The position numbers and the translations under genes were made by a program. Of a stretch of 64,000 nucleotides of DNA, positions 35,763-47,929 are shown in pieces. The stretch spans positions 168,041,400 to 168,105,399 of the forward strand of contig CM041083.1 of the NCBI GenBank assembly GCA_023079485.1, in the 5' to 3' direction. How positions within the stretch are numbered: the stretch's first letter is position 1; the number at the start of each line of letters is the position of its first letter. The notes below the pieces were generated by a model that was not told the origin of the DNA, did no database searches, and saw only the letters and a list, made by a program, of their open reading frames with translations. The DNA is from Archilochus colubris (taxonomy: Eukaryota > Chordata > Aves > Apodiformes > Trochilidae).

Positions 35763-37682
35763 AAGTCAATAATCTCCTGCTTGAGATACATTCCAGGACT
35801 ATGTGTTATGGCTAAATTGACTAAAAACATGTCCTCAATAAATGCTAAGCCACACAGCAGTTACTGCACAAGTGACAAATTTCAGTAATGAACTTTATAT
35901 GTTCAAAAACTCATGTTCCAAACAATTAAGAAGGCTTCTAATGCTTATAGCTTTCCAAGTAACCAGTTGTTTCTCTAACCACATTTCTTAAAGTCTGTTT
36001 TCTATAAAAAGAAATTAAAAAGCCAGCAGACATGTGATCCTATTTATATCAGTGGTACTTTTCTCTGGGTTTGGATGACAACCTGCTCTAAACAGTCAGT
36101 ACTTTAATGGGAGCTAATGTGTTAACTGGGAAAGCATCTGCTCACAAGCACATCTGTAATGATGATTGTAAGCTTCTAATAAGGGAAAGGACTGTAAAGG
36201 TAAATGATCCATACACGTTCTTGAAGGAATCCTTCTGTCATTAAGATCAGCCTCTGCATGGATATGTCAATAGTACAGTTACAAATTCTGTTGCAGATCA
36301 CTTCATCTTCTAGGTTATGTAATAGAGAAAGACAGAACTTATCCTGGTATTCAGAATAGAATGATTTCACAAGAGGAAGCCATCACCCATCCAGATTTCT
36401 AAGGGGGGAAAAAGCCAAAAGGGTAAAAGGTAAAAAACCAAAAAAAACCAAAAACCAACCAACCAAAAAAAAAATCCACAAAAAACCCACAAAAAACCAA
36501 CAACAACAAAACCCCCCAAAACAAAACCAGAAACACCTCCCTGTAGTTCTGTAATCAGTTTATTAGTTCTGATTATGCACCTATTCTAGACATGTATAAA
36601 ATTGTATTAGCAAGCTATTTATGTACATAATCATAGGATTCTAGTTTATTCTTATTAAATGGTAGTCACTGTACATGACATCTTTTTTTGTGTGTCTGAT
36701 TCATTTTACATGGGGAAAAATACTTTGACAAATCTAAGGTTTTATCATTTCCGAACAGGATTCAGAAGTCCTACATATAATAAGATTTGGAAAATTTCTT
36801 TTTAATCCTGGAAACCCTTTGTCTTATAATATCTTATAAATTTTGTAATTTTATAATGTGCTGATTTTTATTTCAGTTGGAATTTATGTTTTTCCTGTTT
36901 AGCTATTATATTTGTGCCATATTGTTAGAGCAATAAGCTACTAGCCCTGCAAGCCACAAAACACTGTTTTTATTTTAAAAAACATTAGCAATCTCCCTCT
37001 CACTATACTTTTATATCTTTTGTCTCTGCGTTTGTTTCAATAGGACTGTTGGCATTTATGATATTTATGAAATTTTAAACAGCTGCTGTTAAGTGTGTCA
37101 GTATCTTATTATGCTCATAAACTGCTATTGGCATACAAAATCATGACAAACTCCCATAAAAATGCAGATAGAGACATATTGTCAAAGCAAAGGCTTTCTC
37201 AGCTTCATATGGGGTATCTAATTGTAAGTGCTCTCAAATGTGCCACAGCATGCTGTATCATAAAGCAAGGTCTGATTCTGCATCTGATAGGAGAATTAGC
37301 AGCCAAGTGCTGATGTGAGCATTCTCCTTGAATTCAACAGGGCTACAGCATTCACTTTGGATGGTGTTCAAGTCGTTTAACTGCAACCATTGAAAAGTTA
37401 AACTTCTTCTCTAAGTTAGTTATCTGAGCTTCCATAATTGGCAATGAAGAATTGAGCACAGATGTATGGGGATATATCACACCCTGAAACAGTTTTATAC
37501 TTGATTGAGATGGTTTTAGTCTCCATTGACTGTTGAGGGAGTTCACAAAAACACTTGCCTGCACTGTCACATTTAAAACTGGTAGACATCTCAGTTCTTC
37601 TGTCTATTGTTAATAGTACTACAGAAACAGACATACTATGAGAGGGCTTGAGTTGTAAGTTTTGCTGTTTATCCTGGATCTC

Positions 37683-37684
<2 letters not shown>
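35763..37684. other. Single-copy AT-rich non-coding DNA
   Basis: Contains an A/C-rich island at 36420-36532. Nothing gene-like; the frames at 36176-36370 (minus) and 37095-37313 have no motif. Confidence 0.62.
36420..36532. repeat. A/C-rich low-complexity island
   Basis: Runs of A broken by CC and ACC (AAACCAACCAACC, CACAAAAAACCCAC, CAACAACAACAAAACCCCCC). It has the same flavour as the islands near 7.6 and 12.4 kb. Confidence 0.85.

Positions 37685-37714
<30 letters not shown>
37685..37714. repeat. (GA)15 dinucleotide microsatellite
   Basis: Fifteen uninterrupted GA units between TCTG and ATGCATC. It lies inside a chance minus-strand frame (37416-37742) as a serine/leucine alternation. Confidence 0.97.
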
Positions 37715-37717
<3 letters not shown>

Positions 37718-40700
37718 CATCATGCACTGTCCCTTTTGGCATCTACTAATAACTTCATTGATCTTGCTAATTTTACATCTTCAATCATTACACCAATGAA
37801 ACCAAAATAGAACAGTGTTACAAAATTGAAGTTGAAATACCATGTATCTTTCTCTAGTTTCGTGAGTAAGAGGAGATGCATATATTTGTACCTTTAGGAA
37901 AGGAGCATTCTGTGTTACTGTAAAACATCAAGACCGGGGTTACACTTTGTTTTGTATATAGATACACACTGGAAACCAACAGTCTTAAGATCTTCAAGAA
38001 AATGACAATAACAACAAAATACACAAATAAATGTCATATTGCTTTTTAAGACACAACATCCTTACACAGAACTGGTCAGGGAACTCTGCTTTGAAAACTA
38101 CTGACATTTCAAACAATTCTGCATGATTTAGAAGAAAGTAGAGAGAGGCTCTCCTATGAAAACAAAATGTAAAAACACAGATTGCTGCAATAACTGCAGA
38201 ACATTTGCTCTGAACAGGGATCTCAGATATTTGTTTCCCCATTTGTGAATTAGTGCCTTAACCATCCCCATGTCCTTCACTTTTATTTTCTGAGTTTACC
38301 TACCTTACACTCTTGTCCTGAAGCTCTTAGCTGATTTCTGGTGACAGTGAATGCATGTAGCATCCCCTCAGTTTTCTGCTTTTAGTGACTCGTATGCTGT
38401 AACAGACTTGCTGTCAGGCAGATAGGGACATAGGAAAAGACATCTCGGCCTCCTGTCTACCATTGTTGGTTATCACTGAAAATGTGTGTCTGAGTTTTGA
38501 GAGGTTTCCAGTTATGAAGCTTTGAGTTCATCTTCAAACATGATGTTTAAACACTCAACGAGTTCTATGAAGTACAGTGCTGCATGCTGGTGGACTTGCC
38601 TATTTATTAACTAAAATACCTTTCCTCCTGTGTCACACACAAATATGGGGGGACAAGCCTGGCAAACCCGGCTTTACAGATTTAAATACCCAGTGACCAG
38701 GTGATTGTGGCTTCTCTGTTCATCTCTAAAAGGAAGCAGGCCTCTTGAGACAAACCCAATCTCAATTCCAGCTCTATTTTTTAGCTTGAAAATAAGTCCA
38801 TTTACTACCCTCCAGGGACCATGAGATAAGCATTAACCCAGAAGCACACTGTTTTTAATACAGATAATTTATACCTCTGAATCAGAGGCTTCTGCAAATG
38901 TTCATGTTTGGTCTAATGTGGAATTTATGAGGATAGCCAATGTCTTATAATCTTCATGTACCTTTTTTCCTGTACTGGAAAACTGTAAAACTCATAATTT
39001 TAGAAGAGAAGTATTTGCTTTCCACTCCATCAGGATGCAGATAGAACTGAAAATTACCAAGTTATGAGCCTGTACAGTTGAAAATAATATATGACTTAAA
39101 AATTTTAATACATTTAAATAACCCACCTTTTAAAATACAATCAATTGTCTTTCTTTTACTTTAGCATTTAAAATATATTTGTTTCTTTTCTAGAAATAAC
39201 TTCATTTGAGGGCATGTTCTTTAAGGATCTGTTGTCTTTTTTTCAGCTTTTAAAAAACATTTTTCTTAAAGACTGACATTTAAATCTCTAAAACTAAAAC
39301 CACAACAGGTTTTCATATCGACATAACATGTTATCTCAGAAGAGATTCTGCAGTAATATAATGCAGTATGCATTTATTAAGAGGCTATTATGGCCATTTA
39401 TTTTTTGGAGAGATGATGAACCCTCTGCTACAATCACGGTTTTTATACATCACTGAAAGGAATAGCTAAAAACAATCTTCTTTTAGGACTCAAAATGATT
39501 ATGTGAAGTTTATTACAGAGATACCTTTAAAATTATTTTAGGGTAACCTTTGTGGTCCTTCCTTATCACTAGATGATGACAGCAAGAACCTCACATATCA
39601 GAAAATAGCATGAGGCACACATGCAGGAGGGAAGACCAAGACTACTTGATCTGATGAGACAGAAACCCTCCCAAAACCAATCAAGAGGAAGATAATGGAA
39701 AACGGTGCTGCTGCAGGTGATTTCATTTAGGAAAAAACAGTACAAAATTCAGGGTAAGCGAACACTAAGGTGAGATCATCTCCTTTTCCTCTCCTGACTA
39801 CAAAGAGCAACGCCCTGCAAAGAAATGTTCACTATGCAGCAGTGAATTCCTCTCCACATATTCCAGGAAAGATGAAGGAGGTGTGTGAAAAGGAGGGCAG
39901 TGGGGCAGGGAGACAACATAACAGAACAGCAATAGAAGGGTAATGACAAAAAGCCTTCACCTTGTTACAATTTGGACTTCTAACAGCCTACCGAAAAATG
40001 TTTTTTTTAAGTTACATTTTTATTCTCCTTCTCCAGAAGCTTCCTTTTGGTTCCACAGTTGGTTCCTGAAGCAAGGCAGCACTGTGCAGAATCATCTGGC
40101 TTGTGGTGGGAGTCAAGTAGCCTGTCTGCAACTATCTGTGTTTGAGTCAGACACCTAGACTTCTTCGATGCATATCTCCAAATCAGGACATCTGTCTGTG
40201 AGATGTTAATGGTAGAGGAGATTGATCCCACTTGTACTGTCAAGGATGAGATTACTGGGGCACTGGGACAAACTCAGATCAAGGTATATCCAACATGAAT
40301 GTGATGAATTCCAGGCAAATGAAGGAACTTTACAAATATTTCACCTACATCCTTTTGTTGGCAGTTTTACCACGGGACAGAACAGTGAAGTCTGTATTTA
40401 CAATATCACATCAGTTCACAAACCATGCAGGGAACATACTTAAAACTAAATTTCAGGTTTTCTGCTGGGTATTTTGGAGCAGGGTCATATAATGCTATGG
40501 ATTAAGGGGCAGAAAGTAGTTTAGGGAGCTCTTGCTCAGCTAATGCTGCCTGGTTTTCCTGAGGGTCCAAGAGGTGCAAAGTGACAACGGGATATATGGG
40601 TAAAGAGACACATTGCCTTTCCACTTCACTGGAAACAAACAAACAAAATTTCTCTGGCACAGACACATATATGTGCTGAAAGCTCACCAATGGACCTCGC

Positions 40701-42051
40701 TTTTGAAAAAAATATATTTTGCTTTAGAGGCTGCCCTCATTTTAGATTATACTCCTTCACTTGCCTTTCAGGCTAGAGTAGAAAGTTATTTTGATGTAAT
40801 AATACAGAGCTAAACACAAAAAAGTGCAACTTAATTCATTTTTGGATGCATATATTTATGAAGCAAGTAGAGAAGCGTCTTCCCCTTTGACTTTATTTAG
40901 AAAGCATTCATTCTCTCTCCACAGGTGAATGAAAAGCAAGAGGCTCACACAAACTGTTTGCAAATATGTCCTGTTTTTATCTATGATTGCTTCACAGCAC
41001 TGCTATGCTTTTCTGATGTGCTGGGCTTCAGTCACAGCCCTGATGTAAGCAACACGTTACTTTCCCTACCAAAGAAAATGTAATTTAAGCAAGCTTGTCA
41101 CCAGTAGGCCCCAGCAGGCAGTCAAAGCAAAGAAAAAAAAAAAAAGGGTCAGATTTCCTGGTATTTCTAGCAGAGAAGATTAGAAGATAACACTTCTCGT
41201 TTGGAAGAAATGAATCAAATCTGATAAGTGCAATGCATCCTCCAAGGTTTATGGTGAGAGGGAGGTATTCACTCAACATAAAACTAGTGCCAGTAATAAA
41301 AGCTTCGTAGCACAGTGCATGTGGCACTGGTTCCATGACCAGAAAATCAGCCCTAGGCTTTTCATACAAAAATGTTTGTAAATTCTTACAGCCATAATAC
41401 TGGAAAGCCTGTTCTTGCTTCCTCACTCATCAACCTCATCTCCTTATCTACTTTTTTTAATTCGTTAGGTGGGATGATGCTTGTCACTGGAATCAGTCAT
41501 CCTATCTGTCACCCACTTGATGAAAAAGACAATGAACACAAAACAGAAACCACCACATATCAATACATTATCACCTTCAGAAATAGAAATGGTCTAGCCT
41601 TTTTTACCCTTAGAAATAATTTACCTTGTCAAGAGAAAAAACAATAATTAGAGTTCCTCAAACTTTACCAGAAGTATTTATTTCATATTCTGGAAATCTA
41701 TGGTTACGGGCTTCATCTCTTCATGAGATGGTTCAGTTACTTCTTAAGTACTGGGAATTTCTTTCTGAAGTCAAAGTTATTTGAGGTCTGTTTTTACTGT
41801 GACCTCATATGACTGTCGGAAATCCCTGAATCATCAACTTTGTGTCTAATGCTACTCATGTAAACGGTGTAACAGAGTGCACAGACTCTTTGTTGAAACA
41901 GAAAGACAGTACATTTTGCATTATGAGAAAAGGAAATACATCATGAATAGGAAAAATAAGTCTGTCTCATACTGTCTCCTTTTCACCACTTATAAATGTG
42001 TTTAATTTTAACAGTTTAACTAGATCATATTCTGGGTTTTTTCCAAAGATG
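37715..42051. other. Single-copy non-coding DNA, 4.3 kb
   Basis: No repeat family recognised. Several overlapping frames at 39943-40813 and 41085-41647 lie on both strands without domain support. I could not find splice-bounded exons. Confidence 0.58.
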
Positions 42052-42087
42052 AAAAGATATACTAAAAGATATACCAAAAGATATACC
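42052..42087. repeat. 12-bp tandem repeat, 3 copies
   Basis: AAAAGATATACT followed by two copies of AAAAGATATACC, with a single difference (T/C at the last base). Confidence 0.95.
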
Positions 42088-42119
42088 TCTCTAGATGACT
42101 GGTTGGGTTGGTAGTTGAG

Positions 42120-42915
42120 TTCCTCTATCTACTGCAGAAGGGAGTCACACATTGTGATGATCTGGCATTTCCTCTTGGTAATCTTGCATGGTTTAGGTCT
42201 AAGTGAACAAGGTTTTTTGCTTGTTGGTAAATCTGTCTCCCTTCATCTTCAAGGGTGGTGAACATATTTTGCAGCTGTAAACCATCAGGTGGGACAGAAA
42301 CCTTACTCTGGGTGCTGCAAGTCATCAAAATCCATCCTTCCTGTTCTTCAGAGATTTCTCTTACTTCAGTAGTGGGTTCAGAAAATGATTGCTTCTCTAT
42401 TACAAATGGAAACTTAAGCTCTTCAAGCTGTTGAGTCTGAGAGACAATCCTATCTTTCACCTTTCCCAGCGATGCACTGACTGCTTATTTTTCCCTATAA
42501 CTCCTTCACTTGACACTGCAGCTCCTCCAGGATAGCTCACCTCCTACAGAACAGATGTGCCTCTCTCTTGGCTTCTACTTAAGCTGCTGCCTCTGAGAGA
42601 TTTCACACAGACCTCTCCTGAGCATTGGCTGATGGCTCCTTGACTTTTCCCGGTCATCTTGAAGGATGTCCCCAGAAGGTCCAGAAGCTCCCAATTAGGA
42701 TTCAGGTACCACTGCCCAACTGCTGCATTTCTTGGATGTCTCTGTTAGCTGCATTCCTGCACATACATACCCACAATCACAAACTCTTCAAGTATGAGGA
42801 TGGGCTTCGACTCAGACTACTACCCATGCTTGTGTGCTGGGCTCCTTTTCCAGCCACTGGCTCAGACCCAGACTCCCTCCTTATGCAGGTCTCCTCCTGC
42901 CAGCTAGTTCAGGTT
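42120..42915 (-). pseudogene. Probable remnant of CR1 ORF1 and its 5' region, antisense
   Basis: The minus-strand frame at 42125-42460 (111 codons) contains EEQEGWILMTCSTQSK, a proline-containing spacer and LQLQNMFTTLEDEG. This order and spacing (acidic residue, G-W, variable basic linker, then L-x-N-x-F-x-x-L) resembles the segment after the coiled coil in CR1 ORF1 proteins. Upstream on the minus strand (42460-42600) is a broken heptad-like stretch (LQCQVKEL then stop), consistent with the ORF1 coiled coil. ORF1 of CR1 is an RNA-binding chaperone-like protein. Stops and frameshifts break the copy. No ORF2 sequence adjoins it, so it would be a 5' fragment. It could instead belong to another retroelement or a host pseudogene. 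Confidence 0.5.
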
Positions 42916-45626
42916 AAAGTTTGCTAGAAAATTGCACATGCACACGGAATTGTATTTATAGGGAGGAAAAAAATTAACATACCCAATTTTTTCCACTTGC
43001 TAGTATTTAGACGCATGATTTCTTCCTTGCCTCACCAGTTCCTGAAAAATGCATCTACAATTCCTTTCAGTTCAGCACTTTGCACTTTGTATGTAGAACT
43101 TTGTATGTAACACTTTGTATGTAGACTTTGCAGCATTCACATATCAGGAATAGGGAGTGACCTTACACAAGAAAAAATGGTCAGTAAAAGAATTTAATAA
43201 GAAAATAGGTAACTGGAGGTAACTGGTCCCTCTATTCCCCCCAGATCCCCAGCCACTCATTTCCCTATGTTCGTTTCTTTCCAATCCACACTACCCTTCT
43301 CTTGCCCCACTGTTGGCCTTCCACCTGAACACCCTATAAAAGGTTTTACAAAATATCACAAGCCCACTTTAATATCTGATAATACTGAAATTAGTCTTGT
43401 TTTCCCCTTCTCATCAGTTACAAGTTCAGGCTGAACCTCTTCAAAGCTGTGTCTGAGTAGTGCATTTAAGAAACCAATGGCTGAAAAGTTCCAGTCTTTG
43501 TTGGTGCCTTCATTGTAATTTTCCTAGATGTATGTTTTACACTGAAGAGTCCTTAAGCAGGTAACTCCATTAATGAGGTGCTCTCCCACTCTGCATACCT
43601 TTACAGTTTTATTTACCTTGATGTGTTAGAGGAAGCCTTGCCCAACAAGAATGAGCAGGACAATGGTGCTGGTTTGAGGAATATGCTGTTGACTGTGGGC
43701 ACAGAAATTTCCCCTTAATGTGGCCAAGCTACAATCTTTGGATGCTTTTGCAGTCAGTCTGTGTGCAGCAGAGGTCAGACTGGAAGCCTTCTGCCTCCTG
43801 CACAGGGGATGTGCTCTCCATCAGCTGCTGTATCTGAAGGAGCAGCTGATGTTACATCCCTAAGCACCAGAGCATGATTCCTCTGCACACTGGGTTGGTC
43901 TTCCCCTGAAACCCCACAGCCCATTCAGCATCTCTGAGCAGAGAAACTCTTTGTGGTTTTATTGCTCCCTCTTTTGGAGTCTATCAAGAAAGAAATACTG
44001 TGTCAGGGGAAAATCATGTCAAGTCAGAGAAAGGGAAGAAGACGTAAAAACAGGGATAGGTGACCAGAGTGGGATACAGGAGCAGAGCATACTGAGAGAG
44101 TGAGATAGGGAGATTAAAAAAATAAAGTAAAAAAAAATATTAAAAAAAAAAATATTAGAGCTTGCAGAGGCTGAAAACAGGGAGACAAAAAGAAGAATGT
44201 GATGGGGGGGGGCAAGCCTGTGGCAGAAATAAATGACAAAGCTAGGAAAAAGGGCTGAAGTTGGATTAAATTCTTAGGAAGAAAGAGAAAAATATTTAGT
44301 TTTATGAAGGCATAAATTGAAAATTTGAGCAGAAAGGGACTAGAAAGAAGACTAAGGGAATAAAGGAAAGAGAGTTTTAAATCACTAGGATTAATTCCAC
44401 CCCTCAGCTTGAAATTACATCCCTTATTTTTTGAACAGTACCAAACTATGAAACAGCTGTAGATTCAGTTCACTAGTCAAATCCATCTCTCATTGTATTC
44501 TCACGGTTGATCCACATGCGATGTAACAACCTTGCACAGTTACTAGTCAGCACTAGTGGTATTCAAAACTTTCTTAATAATTTTTCAGTTTACCAAAAGC
44601 AATACACCAAGAGTTCCAACATGTTAGCAATGTGAGCAGTATGTGTTCCAGTCCTAGCACGAACCAGTCAAGTTTTTTTCTCTCTTTTCCCTAGCTAGAA
44701 ATATTTCTTTAGGATGTATTTCTTTTTTCTTGAATTCAAGTAAATAGCTGACAGTTCTGGGCTCAGTTGTAATCGTTTGAGGTTTTGTGTTTTGTTTTTT
44801 TTTTTGTTGTTGGGTTTGCTTTTGTCTCTTACAAATACTTCCCCTGATGCCTTGATGACCTTTTGAATTCTCTAGCTCTCAGCAGCTTCATTTTAGGAAG
44901 AGAATCCTCCCAGACACCACTGTGCTCCCTCTTTCTCATTCTAACCAAGTACTGGGTAAATAGACCCATGTTATCAACGGCGATGTGCTGCAATTCAGTC
45001 ACTTTTACCATGAGCTACCTATTAAGTATAATTTTTCCTCAAGACTTTCCAAAGTGCCACAGGTAAATACTTGAAGTAAATGTCAAGCTGCCTTCTGACT
45101 TTCAAGGCAGGACCAGGGAATACTTCAAGGACATTGCAAGGACTATTATCTAATTATATTTCATATGTCAGACTACATAATGTCTCATTTCTGCAAGTGC
45201 AATGGTATTTATCAAGAAGAAGGTCTGAACTTCGGTATAACTATTCTTATACATTTCTCTTTCAAATTTTTTTCCTTCCTGTTGGCATAAGCCTTGTCTA
45301 CATAACTATTGCAATACAGCTGTATTCCTAAGTGGCATGATTATTCTTTTTAAACTCCAGAACTGATGAAGGAAGAAAAACCATGAAGAGATAATGTAAC
45401 TGCAACAGAATGCGTGTGCATCAAGGTAAAAATGTCCTCAGCTTCTTTAGAATTTTAGCTTTAGGATGTTTCTGTTTTATGGGTATATGCAGAAACATTT
45501 TATTGTTTCATTAAAGGTGAGATGATAACATCTTTATGGGTAAATATGGCCTTTGTGGTATCACTGTGAAGAGTGTAGTGCTGAAGGTAAAGCTTGAAGT
45601 TTTATTCCATTAATAAAGGGGTGATA
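42916..45626. other. Single-copy non-coding DNA with purine-rich patches
   Basis: No gene recognised. The part from 43540 to 43980 is somewhat GC-richer but has no open frame of note. From 43990 to 44380 the plus strand is purine-rich. The frames at 44829-45331 overlap on both strands without motif. Confidence 0.58.
43084..43129. repeat. 14-bp tandem repeat, 3 copies plus partial
   Basis: ACTTTGTATGTAGA, ACTTTGTATGTAAC, ACTTTGTATGTAG, then ACTTTG. Preceded by GCACTTTGC, which may be a fifth degenerate unit. Confidence 0.92.
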
Positions 45627-46599
45627 AGAAAGAAAGAAAAAGAAAGGGAAGGGAAGGGAAGGGAAGGGAAGGGAAGGGAAGGGAAGGGAAGGGAAGGGAA
45701 GGGAAGGGAAGGGAAGGGAAGGGAAGGGAAGGGAAAGGAAGGGAAGGGAAAGGAAGGGGAAGGAAGGGGAAGGAAGGGAAAGGAAGGAAGGGAGGAAGGG
45801 AAGGGAAGGGAAGGGAAGGAAGGGAAGGGAAGGGAAGGGAAGGAAGGGAAAAAGAGAAAGGAAGGAAGGAAAGGAAGGAAGGAAAGAAAGGAAGGAAGAA
45901 AGAGGAAGGAAGGAAGGAAGGAAGGAAGGAAGGAAGGAAGGAAGGAAGGAAGGAAGGAAGGAAGGAAGGAAGGAAGGAAGGAAGGAAAGGAAGAAGGAAG
46001 GAAGGAAGGAAGGAAGGAAGGAAGAAAAAAAAAGGAAGGAAGGAAGGAAGGAAGGAAGGAAGAAGGAAGGAAGGAAGGAAGGAAAAGGAAGGAAGGAGGA
46101 AGGAAGGAAGGAAGGAAGGAAGGAAGGAAGGAAGGAAGGAAGGAAGGAAGGAAGGAAGGAAGGAAGGAAGGAAGGAAGGAAGGAAGGAAGGAAGGAAGGA
46201 AGGAAGGAAGGAAGGAAGGAAGGAAGGAAGGAAGGAAGGAAGGAAGGAAGGAAGGAAGGAAGGAAGGAAGGAAGGAAGGAAGGAAGGAAGGAAGGAAGGA
46301 AGGAAGGAAGGAAGGAAGGAAGGAAGGAAGGAAGGAAGGAAGGAAGGAAGGAAGGAAGGAAGGAAGGAAGGAAGGAAGGAAGGAAGGAAGGAAGGAAGGA
46401 AGGAAGGAAGGAAGGAAGGAAGGAAGGAAGGAAGGAAGGAAGGAAGGAAGGAAGGAAGGAAGGAAGGAAGGAAGGAAGGAAGGAAGGAAGGAAGGAAGGA
46501 AGGAAGGAAGGAAGGAAGGAAGGAAGGAAGGAAGGAAGGAAGGAAGGAAGGAAGGAAGGAAGGAAGGAAGGAAGGAAGGAAGGAAGGAAGGAAGAAAAA
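45627..46599. repeat. Composite purine microsatellite: GAAA, then GGGAA, then GGAA, about 970 bp
   Basis: Starts with a few GAAA units, becomes (GGGAA)n to about 45735, then a mixed zone of GGGAA, GGAAA, GGAGG and GGAAGAA (45735-46097), and ends in pure (GGAA)n. No pyrimidine interrupts the plus strand over the whole length. It creates open frames of 335-356 codons on both strands (poly RKEG-like on plus, poly FLPS-like on minus) that are artefacts. Confidence 0.99.
46098..46594. repeat. Uninterrupted (GGAA)n array, about 124 units
   Basis: About 497 bp of perfect tetranucleotide repeat with no visible substitution. Perfect arrays of this length are expected only if expansion is recent or assembly has filled the array; both are possible. 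The unit contains the GGAA core bound by ETS-family factors (established knowledge). Confidence 0.97.
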
Positions 46600-47929
46600 G
46601 GTATTCCAATTCTTAAAATATAGTATAAATTTGTATAAAGCTAAGATACAGCTTAACTCCCTCAGACAGGGTGTAGTCAATTGTGAGAGATAAACAACTT
46701 TAAGAAACTGAGATTAATCCTACTTATTTTAGGGAGGAGTAAAGATGACTCTCTCTTTTAATGATGAAGAGTGAGTAAATAATTCAGTCAGAGTAAGCAA
46801 CTGACTTCTAGATGGCTAAAGTTAGAGGAAATAAATACAGACTTAAAACCTCCTGCATCTGGTGTTTCAACTGAACCACCTGCCAAGTTACAAGCTAAGG
46901 GCTGAACTGCATTAGAATACTCTTCAAAAAGAAAAAGCTACCATTGCATCACATTGTACACACTGACTTTTTAGCCAAATCTCCTTACGGGAAAACTCTC
47001 ATAGTACAATAAATTCTGCTCTTGTTATCTTATTTGTGTAATGAGGAGAAGAATGCAGGGACAAGCTGACCTGAATTTCTATTACATTATTTTTTCTGTG
47101 GCATTTCACCCTAATCCCATTACAAAAGCTAAAACAGAATTTTCTTTCCTAGATTTTTACAAAACATTGTATAAACGTACACTTAGAATTTTGTAAAAGC
47201 AAATGCTGTTTATTTTTTACTAGAAGTTGGCAGTGTGTTAATAAAACCCAGTTCTTCCATTTGATTTAAATCAAATATCTCAAATACTATCTGGTAAGTA
47301 GTATAAATATATATATTAGAATACTATTAATAAGCAAAGAGGACACAGCTCAGTAAGTTTATCTATTAAAGAAATTTACAGAACTATCTCCCTTTGCTAA
47401 TAGTAGATATTTATATTTAAATACAAATATATTTTTATATAACACTTATATATACATACAAATATAGCTTATTATTTACACCTTTCCACATTAATGTGCT
47501 TTTTTGTTTTTTTTTTTATCCAAACAAGTTCCAATAAGACATGTAAAACTATTGAAAACCAGCATCTTCATTTAGTTATCAGTAGTTCCCTGTTAAAATG
47601 GAAGGAGGCTGGTATTTCAACCTGTGCCTAGTTCCACTCAAATATTTAATCAATGACTTAGCTGATGGATGATACCCCAAGGATAGGTGGATCTGGCATG
47701 ATACAGAAAGGTAGGATTCAAGGGTTCAGAATTATCTTGGCAAATGGAAGAAACAGTGAGACAAATACAAAGGGGCTAATACAAAGTCGAGGCTAACACA
47801 AAGTAGTATTTTTCTGGAAAAAAAGAATTTGGGAATTATGCTTAATTGCAAGCTACAGACAGAATAAAGTCATTTTCCTGATAGTAGGTGAGGGGCTGAA
47901 AGCTTTTCAATAAAGGTAGTAGGAGAACC
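46600..47929. other. Single-copy AT-rich non-coding DNA
   Basis: No gene. The part at 47640-47830 contains phrases vaguely like CR1 (TCAATGACTTAGCTGATGG, GGCTAACACAAAG) and may be a very old second CR1 piece, but I could not align it well enough to call it. Confidence 0.55.

Noticed and set aside
45594..46680. Open frames of 335-356 codons on both strands, the longest in the window
   Set aside because: They are translations of the purine microsatellite (RKEG-type on plus, FLPS-type on minus) in several frames at once, and have no non-repeat coding content.
47640..47830. Additional old CR1 piece upstream of the 47.9-kb copy
   Set aside because: A few phrases are CR1-like but order and density of matches are too weak to support a call without alignment.
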